Shown here one piece after another: positions 14,165-24,914 of a stretch of 64,000 bases of DNA. Both the position numbers and the translations under genes were made by a program. Each line of letters begins with the position of its first letter. Position 1 is the first letter of the stretch. This stretch comes from Acridotheres tristis (Eukaryota; Chordata; Aves; Passeriformes; Sturnidae), in assembly GCA_037013685.1 (NCBI GenBank), contig CM072919.1, positions 26,398,646-26,462,645 of the forward strand, given 5' to 3'. Under the pieces are notes generated by a model, which saw only the letters and a list, made by a program, of their open reading frames with translations, was not told the DNA's origin and did not search any database.

Positions 14165-14216
14165 GTGTGTGTTTGTGTGTGTGCGCATGTGTGTGTGTGT
14201 GCATGTGTGTGTGTGT
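14165..14216. repeat. (TG)n microsatellite with interruptions
   Basis: A TG-repeat tract interrupted by TT, CGCA and CA steps, about 52 bp long. Alternating purine-pyrimidine tracts of this kind can adopt Z-DNA. The interruptions suggest an older, more stable microsatellite than the TTGA tract at 12251. Confidence 0.95.
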
Positions 14217-15805
14217 ACCTTCATATTCCACTCAAAACTGCAGTGGAATTTCTATTGCCGTTAAGTGTTATCACATGTACAGAAATGAATGAACTTTATG
14301 GCAGAAACCTGAGCGTATGAGAGTACCACTCTCATTTTAATATATTTCCTGCTAATTGTAAATTTCTCAGTTGCCCTTTAACGGTCTTTGAAATGTGCTG
14401 TCCCTAAGAAAGATGGTTTAAGTCTTCATGTCCCTGCTGGTGCACGTGTGGGTGTTTCAACTTAAAGGACAACAAATAGAAAACCCACTTTATTGTCAGC
14501 TGAGTCTATCAAAATTTCATTCTTTTGCATTTCTAGGACAGAGAATTTATGAAACAAGCATCTCCAATAAACCATACAAAATGCACCCCTAAAAAGCTAA
14601 GAAATTCATTAGTGTAATTGGGAGTTATTTCATATAGTCTTTACAGAGACTGGCCTGGACAGTGTCTAAAAAGACATGTAAACACATGAAGGCTGAAACT
14701 GTGTGTGATTCTCATCATTTCCACCTCTCTTTATACATCTACATGGACAAGGTGTGTTATAATGTGTAGCAAGGCAAAGTTACTCTCATACAACTGTCAA
14801 TACATATATGTATATATATAATTATGAGTACGGAGATGATCCTATTTCTGACTGGCCTAGACTGAGCAGGCAGAAAAGGGATAAGTAAAGCAGATAATAA
14901 AGCCAAGACTCCTACCGAGTGATTTTTTTCTGCTTTGCTAACAATGACTGAAAGGACATGGGGCTTTACTCCCAGCACCAGCCCAGCCAGCACTGTGCTA
15001 AAGGGGAGTGTAAAGTCAGGTATTTGACTCAAGTCATGGTGTCTTTCTAAACCTTTCCCCCTACAGGAAGAAACACTTGAATACTTGGCATTACTCTGTT
15101 TCTATCTGTGGGGAAGGCTAAAAAGACTCCTTTGAGTGAGCAGGACACATCATCCCTGGAAATAAGAAAAGAAGGTGTCATGAAACTGGACATTTGACAT
15201 AGTAACTGGGAATCTGAGATATAAATCCTATGTCAAGATTGGCATCTTTACTGTAATTTTCAAAAGAGCTGTTTAAGTTCTAGAAAGAGATGAAGATTTA
15301 GAAAATAACTTTTAATCATTCTTTCCTGATGGTTCATTTAGATGTTTCCTTCCTGAACATGCAGGGCTGTACATATCTGGTTTTAAATCAGTATTTTTAC
15401 ATCATCACACAGGTAGTTCAAGTAACTAATTTTATTGTGGTAGGAAGAGGCCATGCATTAACTGCTAATAGTGTAAAGAGGTCTACCATTTCATGAACAG
15501 GATGTGTATTAACACATGCAAAAACAGTGCTTAAAAATATTTTAACAAAAACTTTTAGTAAAGCTTGAATGCCTGGACTCATGGGGAAACTAATGTGACC
15601 GATATTTTCCTCCTATCCAAAAATAAAACCCTTGTATACTTAGATATTCATCAGTTGCAAAACTGATTCTAAGTTCACCCAATTGAATGGGATTTTTTTT
15701 TCTCTATCTGAAAGGACCTAATCCTTCTGTTGCTGTAGTTATGCGGCTTTTCACTTTAGTGTTTAGACTATGATGTGTCTACCATTACCCAGTAACCACA
15801 GATTA
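14217..15805. other. unique sequence, no gene seen
   Basis: No recognisable gene or repeat, apart from a short ATATGTATATATATA patch near 14803-14820. The 15790-15805 edge runs into CR1 sequence and the exact junction is unclear. Confidence 0.5.
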
Positions 15806-16160
15806 GGAGAAGGCTGGTAACATATTTGCCTCAGTTTTCAATACCCATCTCTCTTTCCACACCTCTCAAGTGGATGGACAGCAGGACTGGAAGTGGGGGA
15901 GCAAAGTCTCTCTCACTGTAAGAGAAGACTAGGTTTGTGACCACCTGAAGAACCTGAAAGTCCATGGAAACCGATGAGATGCATCCCAGAGTCCTGAGGG
16001 AACTGGCTGATGTAGTAGCCAAAACAATCTCCACAACATTTAAAACATCATGCCAGGTGACTGGAAATGGGAAACATGCAGGGAAGAGAGGTCCAAAAGA
16101 GTTGGTCAACATTAAAGGTTCAGTTCTCTCAGGCCCAAGAATGATGCATCTCAGTTAGGA
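15806..16160 (+). mobile_element. CR1 LINE fragment, ORF2 reverse-transcriptase N-terminal part (dead)
   Basis: The plus-strand translation in one frame from about 15809 gives NIFASVFNTHLSFHTSQVDG, then a tryptophan-rich stretch. After a frameshift near 15965, a second frame gives DEMHPRVLRELADVV. This matches the CR1 ORF2 order of an 'FFASVF' block followed by a 'DGxHPRVLRELADV' block in the N-terminal fingers of the reverse transcriptase. An in-frame TAG near 15933 and the frameshift show it is a pseudogene copy. Similarity fades after about 16080. CR1 elements are the dominant avian non-LTR retrotransposon and are usually 5'-truncated, so an internal piece like this needs a later deletion or an interrupted copy. 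Confidence 0.78.
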
Positions 16161-16297
16161 ACAAATCAGGTCAAGGGAGCAAGAAACCTCTGGGGGTGAA
16201 TAAAGAGCTCATGCATTTACAGGAGCAAGTACAGGCAAGAAATATACAAGATATGTAAATGAAATCAGGCTACCTGGAGTGAATATTAGAGAGGTGG
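16161..16297 (+). other. spacer between CR1 piece and solo LTR, unassigned
   Basis: About 137 bp that I cannot firmly align with CR1. A frame with KELMHLQEQVQARNIQDM is vaguely like CR1 ORF2 linker sequence but is too weak to call. It is the left flank of the LTR insertion at 16298, and its last five bases (GGTGG) form the left target-duplication candidate. Confidence 0.4.
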
Positions 16298-16829
16298 TGT
16301 ACTAGTCTGAAGGCAAACCAGTGAGAGACTCCAAGACAGAAATTCAATTTAATAAAAAAAATAAAATAAATGCAATAGTACAAAAACCTGACACACCGTC
16401 AGTCAGGGTGTTGGCAGCAGTCTGATTAAATGGTGGGTGCAGTCCTCCTGGAGCGACAGATGTGGTTCTGTTTAAACAGTGGTCCTGTAGAAGGGTGTAG
16501 TTTTCCTCTGAAAGTCCAGTGGTGGTGTAGACGGGTGTGGTCTTCCTCTGGGAATCCAGCGGGAAAAGGCTGATTGTGATTGATCCAAATCTCAGATTAT
16601 ATCCAGGTAGGAATACTTGGTTCCTCCCCCTGAGTGGACCATCTCCCAATGGGATGATCTAATTTTATCAGTCATGCAGTGAGACCCAATGGCCCATTAA
16701 CAGAAGATATCTCCCTGGAGTTATGAGGGATGGGTCGTGGAAGAGATAAAGATCATTGCCCCACCTAGTTTTAACAGATGGTAATAGAACACATACTTCT
16801 GGTTACATCTTGCATTGCAACCTAAGACA
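16298..16829 (-). mobile_element. solo ERV LTR, copy 1 (same family as 50278-50894)
   Basis: This aligns along its whole length with 50278-50894. Shared landmarks are a left end with AAACCAGTG(TG)AGAGACTCCAAG, the GTCAGTCAGGGTGTTGG(C/T)AGCAGTC block, the GTGCAGTCCTCCTGGA block, CATCTCCCAATGGGATGAT, and TTTTAACAGATGGT near the right end. It begins TGTACTAG and ends AAGACA, so it has the TG...CA LTR signature. Flanking five-mers are GGTGG (16293-16297) and GGTGA (16830-16834), a target duplication with one mismatch. Minus orientation is inferred from an ATTAAA polyadenylation-type signal near the left end and, in copy 2, a TATA-like GATAAAAAAC. No internal proviral sequence remains. Confidence 0.85.
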
Positions 16830-18095
16830 GGTGAACAGAATAACAACATTGAGACTAGAAAGGCTAAGGCTTGTCTAGAACAAAATCTGGCCAAGGATGT
16901 CAAGGAAAAGAAAAGGGCTTTTTTATATACGCAAATAGCAAAAGAAAAAAGAAAGCATAATATCAGTCCATTAGTTAATAGAGATGAGAACCTGGTAACA
17001 GAGAATACAGAAAAGGCAGAGTTATTAAATGCCTTTTTTGCATCAGATTTTACAGATAAAATTACTCCTCAGAAATCTCTGATGCAGGAGACCAGACTAA
17101 ATGAGTGCTGGGGGAAGACCTTCCTTTGATCAAGGAGGATTGGATAAGAAAACACCTAAGCAAACTCAGCATTCAAAAGTCTGTGGACCCTGATGGGATA
17201 CATCCATGAAGGGTTGAGAAAGCTGGCAGACGACGTAGCCAGGACATCCACCGTCATCTTTGAAGGGTCATGGAGTTTTGGAGAGGTGCCTGAGGGCTGG
17301 AAGAAAGCAAATTCAGTACTCAAAAAGTGCAGGCAGGAGGATCCAGAAAACTAGCCTCCAGGCAGCCTCACCTCAGTCCCTGGAAAGGTGATGGAGAACC
17401 TCATTCTGGAGGCCATCTCTACCAACATGGAAGACATAAAGGTGATCAGGAGCAGTTAGCATGGGTTCATTAAAGGTAAGTCATATATGACCCATCTGGT
17501 TGCCTTCTACAATGAAACAACTACTCAGATAGATAAAGGGAGACCAGGAAGTATTGCAGTAGGCATTGTCTTCTTTGACTTCAGCAAGGTTTTCAACACT
17601 GTGTCCCAGAGCATCCTTGCAGGCAAACTCAGGAAACCATGGTTTGGTCAGGTGGGCAGTGAGGACAGCAAAGATAATTAAGGGATTGGAGAATTTATCT
17701 TAACAAGGAAAGGCTGAGGGAGCTAGACCTGTGCTGCCTCAAGAGGAGACAACTGAGAGAAGCTCATCAATATGTACAAATATCTAAAGGGGCGTGGTGC
17801 TAACAAGATTATGCCAAGCTCTTCTTGGTGGTGCCAAGCAATTGGACACAAGGCAATGGACAGAAACTGATGCACAGGAAATTCCACAAGAACATGAAGA
17901 AGAACTTTAGTGTTAGAGTGACCAGCCACTGAAAGAGATTGCTGAAAAAAGCTGAGTTTCCCTCACTGGGGGTATTCAAGAACTGTCTGGATGCAACCCT
18001 ATGCTGTGCACTCTAAGATGACCCTGCTTGAGCAGTGAGATTGGAGCAGATGACGCACTGTAGTCCCTTCCAACCTGACTGAGTCTATGATACTG
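16830..18095 (+). mobile_element. CR1 LINE copy with internal deletion: ORF2 RT plus 3' UTR (dead)
   Basis: From about 16850 the plus frame reads ETRKAKACLEQNLAKDVK and then TEKAELLNAFFASDFTDK. These are typical CR1 ORF2 segments just upstream of the reverse-transcriptase core. Further on, in shifting frames, come SVDPDGIHP, a 'NYRPVSLTSVPGKVME'-type block decayed to stops, and HGFIKGKS, then VAFYNE and FDFSKVFNTVSQSILAGKLRK at about 17490-17625. Just past that point (about 17645) the rest of the RT domain, including the FADD-type catalytic box, is missing. The sequence jumps to CR1 3' UTR that ends in AGTCCCTTCCAACCTGACTG and a degraded tail near 18090. Several frameshifts and stops make it non-functional. 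It is adjacent to, but out of colinear order with, the piece at 15806. Confidence 0.88.
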
Positions 18096-19216
18096 AATGC
18101 ATAATTTCAGAAAAACAAAGGGACTTTTTTTTCCTTTAGTCATATAAATGAGGCCCGTGGGGTGGCACCTGTACCCATGGGGTACCTGTTACTTTGGACA
18201 GCATAGCCTTGTTCAGCACCAAGCAGAAAATCCATGTATGCAAATCTGCTGAACTGTGCCCAGCACCCACCCACATACAATACTGCAGCATTTTTTTCAT
18301 TTCCTGCAGGAGACAATACAATGGTAAGGTTCGGTTCAGTTAGAGCTGGGACTTACTGGTCTTAGTTGTCTCCAGTTTATATCACTTGGAATCTCTCAGT
18401 AAATCATATGGAATAAAATTATGTCTACCTATATTTTGCTCATTAAGCGTGTACTTTACTTGACTTCTCACTTTTGTATTCTAATTTTACTTGAATATTG
18501 CAGAAATGCAAACAATGGGGAGTTTACAAAATTAATAATAAAAATTAAAGTTTTCATATCCTAACTTAACTGTCATGAATCATAAAAATTCAGTCTATAT
18601 GAAGTTAGTGCATCTAAATTTTTACCTTTATGTTTTGTTGTCTTGGGTAATATCTGAGTGACATATTCATCTTCTGATTATCTTTGCTTATTAAACACTC
18701 ATGTGACAAACACAAGTAATAAGAAAAGCATATAGATTGTAGTTAGAATGGGTACGTGCATTTGGGGGATGCACAAGAAATGCTCTCTGACTTTGCATGA
18801 CCATTCTTTGTGGCATTTCACAAAGTGTAGCTCGATGCTCCCCAGAGGATTGCAGAGCAGCCCCAAAGTATTAAACAGTAACCATTAGTAGCAGCACATT
18901 GGTTTCCAAGCAGCAAAATTTAAGTGCTATAACCAGCGTTAAATATTGTATACTCTCTGGAAATTGTCCCTGAGTGCTGTCAGCTGTTTGCACCTGCAGC
19001 CACTGATTCTGGCATGGCCTCATTCTTGCCACATGGGTAGGCATGAGGTGGCTCAAAGCCTCTAAGGAGGAGTGATCTAGAACTGTTTTAAATGTTACTT
19101 GGCATCAGCAGTATGTTTGCAATTTTCCTCTCTTTCAGCTACCGATTGTTATGTATTGTTACATACTCAGTAAAAATGAATGAGTGCATGCTGGAAACAA
19201 AGTAACAGAATGCATT
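18096..19216. other. unique sequence, no gene seen
   Basis: AT-rich DNA without a recognisable gene or transposon. A small inverted repeat around 18172-18187 (GTACCC-ATG-GGGTAC) is too short to interpret. Confidence 0.5.
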
Positions 19217-19649
19217 TGATGCCTTGAGAGGCTACCTAGAACAGAGGCTAGACAGAGTTATAGGAATAAAGCAGGTATTAATTAAATGGCCTTCAAAGTT
19301 ACACCTTGGGCAGTACAGGAGCCCGGCCATGGCCTCACCCAAGACAGACTCTGAGTCACGGTTTTCACACTTTTGTAAGTTTTATTCCATTGACATACTG
19401 GAGTTAATTGTCCAATTACAGCTTCAGGTTATGAAGTCCCATCCTCCCAGACTGCTCTCCTCAGTTTGCTGTTTTTACTTTTTGGGCCTGAATCTGTAAC
19501 AGTGTCCTTGGTTGTCATTCTGGAAAAGGATTGTTTTGTTTAACTAAACTGTGAAGAGAACTTGCTAACACTTTTTGTGAAGTTCAGAGTTATATACACT
19601 AATGCAGCACAGAATCTGGATAATATGAAAGCTAAAACTTAAGGCATCA
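19217..19649 (-). mobile_element. solo ERV LTR with perfect 4-bp target duplication
   Basis: The 433-bp element begins TGATGCCTT and ends AAGGCATCA, a perfect 9-bp terminal inverted repeat with the TG...CA ends of an LTR. It is flanked by CATT on both sides (19213-19216 and 19650-19653). A 4-bp duplication is the length typical of ERV1 (gammaretrovirus-like) integrases, whereas ERVL gives 5 and ERVK usually 6. The body matches a songbird LTR I recognise from memory. Minus orientation is favoured because a degenerate TATA-type TTACAAAAG lies about 90 bp upstream of an AATAA-rich polyadenylation region on that strand. No gag-pol sequence lies next to it, so it formed by LTR-LTR recombination. 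The 91-codon plus-strand frame inside it is incidental. Confidence 0.82.
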
Positions 19650-20817
19650 CATTGCCATTCCATTTCTTTGCTTTTGGTCTCATTCAGTCCCTTTTCTCCT
19701 CCCTGCGTAGCTTTAATTATAGGGTTTTTTTTTTAATTTCACATGAATTACAGGCTTCCATTTTCACTTTTGTCTGCCTTGGTTTTTCTTTCCTTACTCA
19801 CTCTAAAGTAAGGCCTGCCTTGCCATGTTTTCTTCAGCTGGAAGAATTAATCACAGCCATTTTGATAATATATTTCTAATCCCACTGGTTCTCTTTCATC
19901 CTTCTTCACAACACATATCTTGATTATTTTGTAGAGGATGTTAAAGATTTCATAAGGACAGCTGTTTATGAATGCTTAGATTTTAGATGGCAACATTTTG
20001 ATAAAATATCTGTAGGAGAGCTGTTACACTGGAATTCAATACCTGGTTTGCTCCAGAAGGTACTTCTCTTTCTTCAGATTACTTAGGGTAATAAAGACAT
20101 ATATGACCTTCTCTTGCCAGAGGAAAACTTTTGTTTTGCTTAACAATGTTGCTGAAGTGTATGAAGTTCTGCCTCTCATCGGTGCCAGTCCAAAATACTG
20201 TTTAATGATATTCTTGTTTACTTGTGTTCTAGTGGGTTTAGCTTCAGAAGATTTCTAATCCCATAATTATAAATTAGGTTGTTTTGGTCTGCCTTTGTCT
20301 AGAGCACAGGAGGTTAAGGTCACCTGTATAATCTGTTTGGAAATATACAGTCCTCATAGTTGTCTAGTTTATCCCTTTGCTTTATCTAAGTCATCATGTG
20401 TAATGAATGTTTAGGCTAAGACACTTATTTCTGCAATCACCTGAAATGGGCAAAAATACAGTATTATTACATAATATATTTTCAAGCTTTAGAGAAAGAT
20501 AAAATATATACCTAGACAAAAGTTGGCCCCAAATCATTATATATGAGTCTGAAACAACAGTGAAAGTCGTGGTGTTAGTATTCATTAATTTGAAAAATTT
20601 TATTTCAGAGGGAAGTGCTGTAGACAAAATCTGTAACCATATAGAAGCAGATATGCTTTGTTGGTCACCTGCCTTTCAAGAAAGATGTCGTGAACAGATG
20701 GTCTGGAAGAGCAACAGAAAAAAAAAGGCTGAAGTAGGACAGAATAAAAGCAGAGGGCTGTACAGGTTTGTGAGTAAAATTAACTAGTACTGATTTACTA
20801 AGCAGAACACTTTGTAT
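19650..20817. other. AT-rich unique sequence, no gene seen
   Basis: No recognisable feature. The reading frames are short, and those at 19652-19879 and 20560-20787 have no recognisable domain. Confidence 0.5.
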
Positions 20818-20905
20818 AGAATCACAGAAGGATAGAATCATTTAGGTTGGAATAGACCTCTACTGCCATTGGGTCCAACCATTAACCTAACACTGCCATG
20901 TGAAT
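20818..20905 (-). mobile_element. CR1 LINE 3' end, minus strand
   Basis: The segment starts AGAATCACAGAAGGATAGAA, which is the inverted CR1 3' tail (ATTCTRTG octamers). It continues TTTAGGTTGG-AATAGACCTCT...GGGTCCAACCATTAACC...ACACTGCCATG, the standard reverse complement of the avian CR1 3' UTR. It stops abruptly near 20905, where sequence of a different (LTR) type begins. Only about 90 bp remain. Confidence 0.9.
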
Positions 20906-20975
20906 TGGAGGGGACACAGCCAGGATAGCTGACCCAAACTGAACAATGTGATGTACATGTTTGTTCAGCAATAGA
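20906..20975 (+). mobile_element. small LTR scrap (same family as 50014-51045)
   Basis: The string GGACACAGCCAGGATAGCTG, followed by ACCCAAACTG, is a landmark of a widespread avian ERVL-like LTR whose other landmark (TAGAATAGAGTTAATTTT) is seen at 50038-50055. Only this landmark and a few dozen flanking bases are recognisable, and both edges are uncertain. Confidence 0.55.
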
Positions 20976-21127
20976 AAAAAAACTACCTTAAGAAAAAGAA
21001 GAAGGAAGACACACAAATTGGTTATTTACAGTGTTTGTCTTCCAGCATCTGCTTCCCAAGAAGTGGGCCCCTGCTGATGGAAAGTAGAGAACAAATATTT
21101 TGTTTGGCCTTTACTTTTACTGTGTTA

Positions 21128-21249
21128 AATTGCTTTTATTTTGACCCACAAGGCTTTTTTCCACAGTGCTTATTTTCTCCCCTCTATACTGCTAAGAAAA
21201 GGAGTAATAATACAGCTTGGTGGACACCAACCAAGGTCAACCCACCACA
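21128..21249 (+). mobile_element. ERVL-type LTR 3' end fragment (same family as 5096-5405)
   Basis: The segment ends GGTCAACCCACCACA, which mirrors the TGTGGTGGGTTGGCC start of the minus-strand copy at 5096. Upstream of this, TTTTGACCCACAAGGC, a pyrimidine-rich TTTTCTCCCCTCTA, AGGAGTAATAATACAGCTTGG and TGGACACC appear in the order known for the last 120 bp of this LTR family. The rest of the LTR is not recognisable upstream, so it is a truncated piece. No target duplication can be tested. Confidence 0.7.
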
Positions 21250-22536
21250 GAAGTCAGTTTATGTGTTAATTTCTGAATCAATGGAAAACACTGTGGAGTC
21301 ATACAAGAACAATCCCTTTTTTTGTTATTACTTGAGCTTTGAGTGAGATATTTTTGTCCCTTGTTGATCAACACATTGACCTCTAACTTCAGAGGAAACT
21401 AAACAAGGTATAGCCTCATGGTCTGACATCACTTTGGTTTACCCCAGTGACCATTCACATCAGGGAGCCAAAGAGAGGTCAAGAAATTCTGCCCTCCATC
21501 ACTGGGGAGGTGAGGTACTTTCCACTACAGAAAGCAGAGACAAATCTATTTAAATACAAACAAAATGTAATTACATATCTGGTAATCAGTGTTGGTGCAG
21601 GTGTTGCTGGCATAAGATTCAAGCAGATTAATTATTTACACAGATTATGTCTATGATTGGCAATGGACTTATGGGAGGCTTCCTGGCAAGGATTGAAGGA
21701 GGTTTGTTTGTGATTAACTTAAAAGCAAGGATAAAGCAATGCTATTATTAAGTAAATACTGCAGTCTGAATCAACATTTACTAACTTAGCTTGATAAGTC
21801 TTGCATGCTGATTGTCAGGCCGCCTGAAGACAAGGCAGAAGTATGAGCGGCAGTAAGGGGCAAGAGAGGAATGCTGTGATCATACTCAAATTCTGTGTTA
21901 GTGTTTTTGTACATACTGCCTTAAGAATGACTGTCTAGCAGCAAGAGTGGGAATGAATTAGAATTCTCAAAACACTGAGATTCTATTGCCATAATGTGCT
22001 TATAGGTATTATAGTAGAAGTGAGTATCTGGGGGCAGATTGAAAGACTTGACCTAATGCCCTTATGTCTCAGTCCTCCAACTTTAATCTAACGAACATAT
22101 ACCCATAATTATTTCTCAAACAGTTTTTCTCTAATTTTAAAGTGGATAATTTATAGCACTTGTAGAAAAAAACTGTAAGTTTTATTAAAATGTTCAGCAT
22201 TAGGAGAGCTTTGAGCAGAATATATTTTCTTACAGTTCTACAAAGTCATACATATTTATAATATTAAAACTCTTCAGTTGCTTTAATAATATTTTGTTCC
22301 ACAGATCTGAATAGTAACGTTAATATATCTGATACATGCATTAGAAGGCTGTGCCCAGAATAACATATTTTATACTTTCAATTTTATTTTTCTGATTTTT
22401 ATTTATTTAGCTTTAATTAAAATTTGTTTCATGATAAAAAATCCCCACATTTTATGCAAGAAATAAAGACATTGGGAAGAAAACTACTATTTCCTATTAG
22501 CCCTGTTGGGCCCCAACCCGGCACCTCTGAACATTT
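21250..22536. other. unique sequence, no gene seen
   Basis: AT-rich sequence with no recognisable gene. A Y-rich and A-rich texture at 22130-22450 gives only short frames. Confidence 0.5.
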
Positions 22537-22915
22537 AGAGTAGAATCACGGATTCGTTTAGGTTTGAAAAGACCTCTAAGATCACAGAGTCCAAATGTAA
22601 ACCAAGCATTGTCAATTCCAGCAGCATACAAATACCTCCAGGGATGGTGCCTCAGCCACTTCTCTGGGCAGCCTTTTCCAATGCCTGACAAACTTTAAAT
22701 CAATAAATTCTGTCTATTATTCAATCTCAACCTCTCCGATGCAACTTGAGGTCATTTCCTCTTGACCTTGCTACCTGGGAGATGAGGCCAACCCCCAGAC
22801 TGCCACAGCCTCCTTTCAGACAGTTGTAGAGAACGGTAAGGTTTCCCCATGGGACTCCTTTCCAGGCTAAACAGCATGGACTCCCTCAGACAGTCCTTGT
22901 GTTCCAGAACCTTTG
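22537..22915 (-). mobile_element. CR1 LINE 3' portion, minus strand
   Basis: It opens with AGAATCACGGATTCGTTTAGG and TTGAAAAGACCTCTAAGATC, the inverted CR1 3' tail and 3' UTR. It continues through CAGGGATGGTGCCTCAGCCAC, TCTGGGCAGCC and CAATCTCAACCTCTCCGATGC to CCAGGCTAAACAGC and CTCAGACAGTCCT. This order is standard for the reverse complement of the last 400 bp of an avian CR1. The inner edge near 22915 is the 5'-truncation point, as expected for CR1. Substitutions relative to the family consensus are many, so the copy is old. Confidence 0.9.
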
Positions 22916-23059
22916 GCTTTGTTGGTGCAATTTATTTTGCTGCAAGTCTGACTGCTGACAGCTGAAGGTGCTCTGCACCATGCAGTCTTTGGACTGCTCC
23001 ACCACACTGGAAGTGTGTGGGCATTGGGAATGCCAATGGTCTAACCTAGGATAGATGTC

Positions 23060-23150
23060 ACTTCCTGTAGCAGCAGGCTTGGAAGTCAATGACATTTAAA
23101 GGTCCACTCCTACCCAAACCATCCTATGACTCCGTACTTCTGTGAATTTA
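23060..23150 (+). mobile_element. CR1 LINE 3' end, plus strand
   Basis: The segment TTTAAAGGTCCACTCCTACCC, then AAACCATCCTATGACTCC, is the CR1 3' end in forward orientation (consensus ends ...CCAACCCAAACCATTCTATGATTCTGTG). The 22916-23059 stretch upstream may be the same copy, more decayed. It therefore converges with the minus-strand CR1 at 22537, with the 5'-truncated sides facing each other. Confidence 0.75.
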
Positions 23151-24914
23151 CCCAATGTAGTAACTAAGCAGAGGTAAATTTTTCAAGAATGCTGGTTTTT
23201 ATATCTTTGCTCCATCTGGTGTACAGAAACAAGAGAAAACAAGGCTTTTTCTGAGAAGGAAATTCTAAAGTAGCTAGAAAAAGACAAAAGTAAAACAACA
23301 ACAGAACTGTGTCAAGTTAAGTGTCTGGGAGGGCATCTCCTTGGTTTTCCTAGCATGTCAGCTACCTCAGCCCAGGAGGACATAGGGTTTTACCTCCTGA
23401 GGGAATGCCTGGGGAAAATGATTACCGAAGCAGAATTGTACTGTGACTGAGGTGTAGTTATCTTAAAGCTGCATTTGGAAAATATCACAGGTGTCCATTT
23501 ACCACCAGTAAGTTCAGACATTATCTCATCAACGAAAAAAATATATTGCTGCCCTTTTGTAGGCAAAATTCTTCTGCTGTTCATAATTGAAACAATGAAT
23601 GACGCTCTATTTCCTTAATTTTCTTGACTTCCCTAAAATGCTCCAGTCAAATAAGAGTACAGTTGCTCAAGACCCATGATACAGAGTCTGGGCCAGCAGA
23701 TAACAGCCTAGATGATGATGTCTACTGGAGAGGAGAATGCTTAAACAGGTATACATTTCCTCAACAACAGAAGCCCAGGAAAATCTAGGTTTAAAGTGCA
23801 CACACAAAAAAGTGACTTTCCCTAAGTTTGGAAACACTGTCTGCAGGCAGAAACTTCAGAAAATCCTGATTCCAAATTAAATTTCATCATTGAATCAAGA
23901 TGGTTGTGTTTTGATTGAAATCTCCTTCCGTTCACTTTGTATCTCTGGGCTGTGTGAATGTGGTTGTGTCTGTGCCTTAGTAAGTGGTTTTATGGACATA
24001 TGGACAATTGAAAGGTGGGGAAAAGGAATCTTGAAAGTATGATCTTTATTACTTAAATTTAAAATGCAAGAAGTTTTGAAAATGTTTAAAATACAATTAA
24101 CTAAATTGTATTTTACTGTAATTAAATTAATTAAAAGATGAGTCAGTAGAGAACCATGTTCATGTCAGAAAAAAAAAAGAAAACACACTTAGATTCACAG
24201 ATAATATTACAAAAGGAATGCAAGGTCTACAGTGCAATATCTTTTTCTTCCTCCACTTCCAATAAGTATGAAATTACTGAGCAGTTTTACACACCATGCT
24301 TGTCTCTTCTGGCAAAATGTGAAGATTTGGCAGAAAACTGTTACTTTTGTTGTGAAATGTCAATTCAATAGAACTAGGATTTTCTTAGAGGAGAAACAAT
24401 TAAAAATAATTTTTCAGTTGGAGAAATTTTAAGTACCGTTTTCTCCAAATAGCTTTTCTAAAATGAAAAATGAGAATTTCATAGCTTAACAATGTGTTAA
24501 ACTACTGTATTTAAAATATTCAATCTAAAAATAGGAAAAATCTAAATTGAAAACTTCTCAGATGCTTAAAAAGGAAAAGAAATGGAAATCAATAAAATTG
24601 TTTTCTTTCCATGTGCTAAACCTTGTTGTCTTTTTTTTCTGAAACAGTGATAAAAATAACATGTCTTTTGAATTTAGGTTAGAAAGTTTTTAGACTGAAA
24701 ACTTCGTGGGCTTCTTTACACTCATGCTTTTACACAGACAAAAAATTGCTTTTACTCACCCCTAAACTCCACTCGCTGTTGTGAAAAGACTGATTATTAG
24801 TAGTGTTAGCAAGAGAACATGTACACCTGTGGTGCAAAATATTAATAAAAATCCTGCTATAGAAAAGAAGGCGACAATTTTAGTTATGAGTTAATAGAAA
24901 AACATATTTGTTTA
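23151..24914. other. AT-rich unique sequence, no gene seen
   Basis: Nothing recognised. The section 24040-24610 is especially AT-rich, with TTAAATTAATTAA-type runs. Confidence 0.5.
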
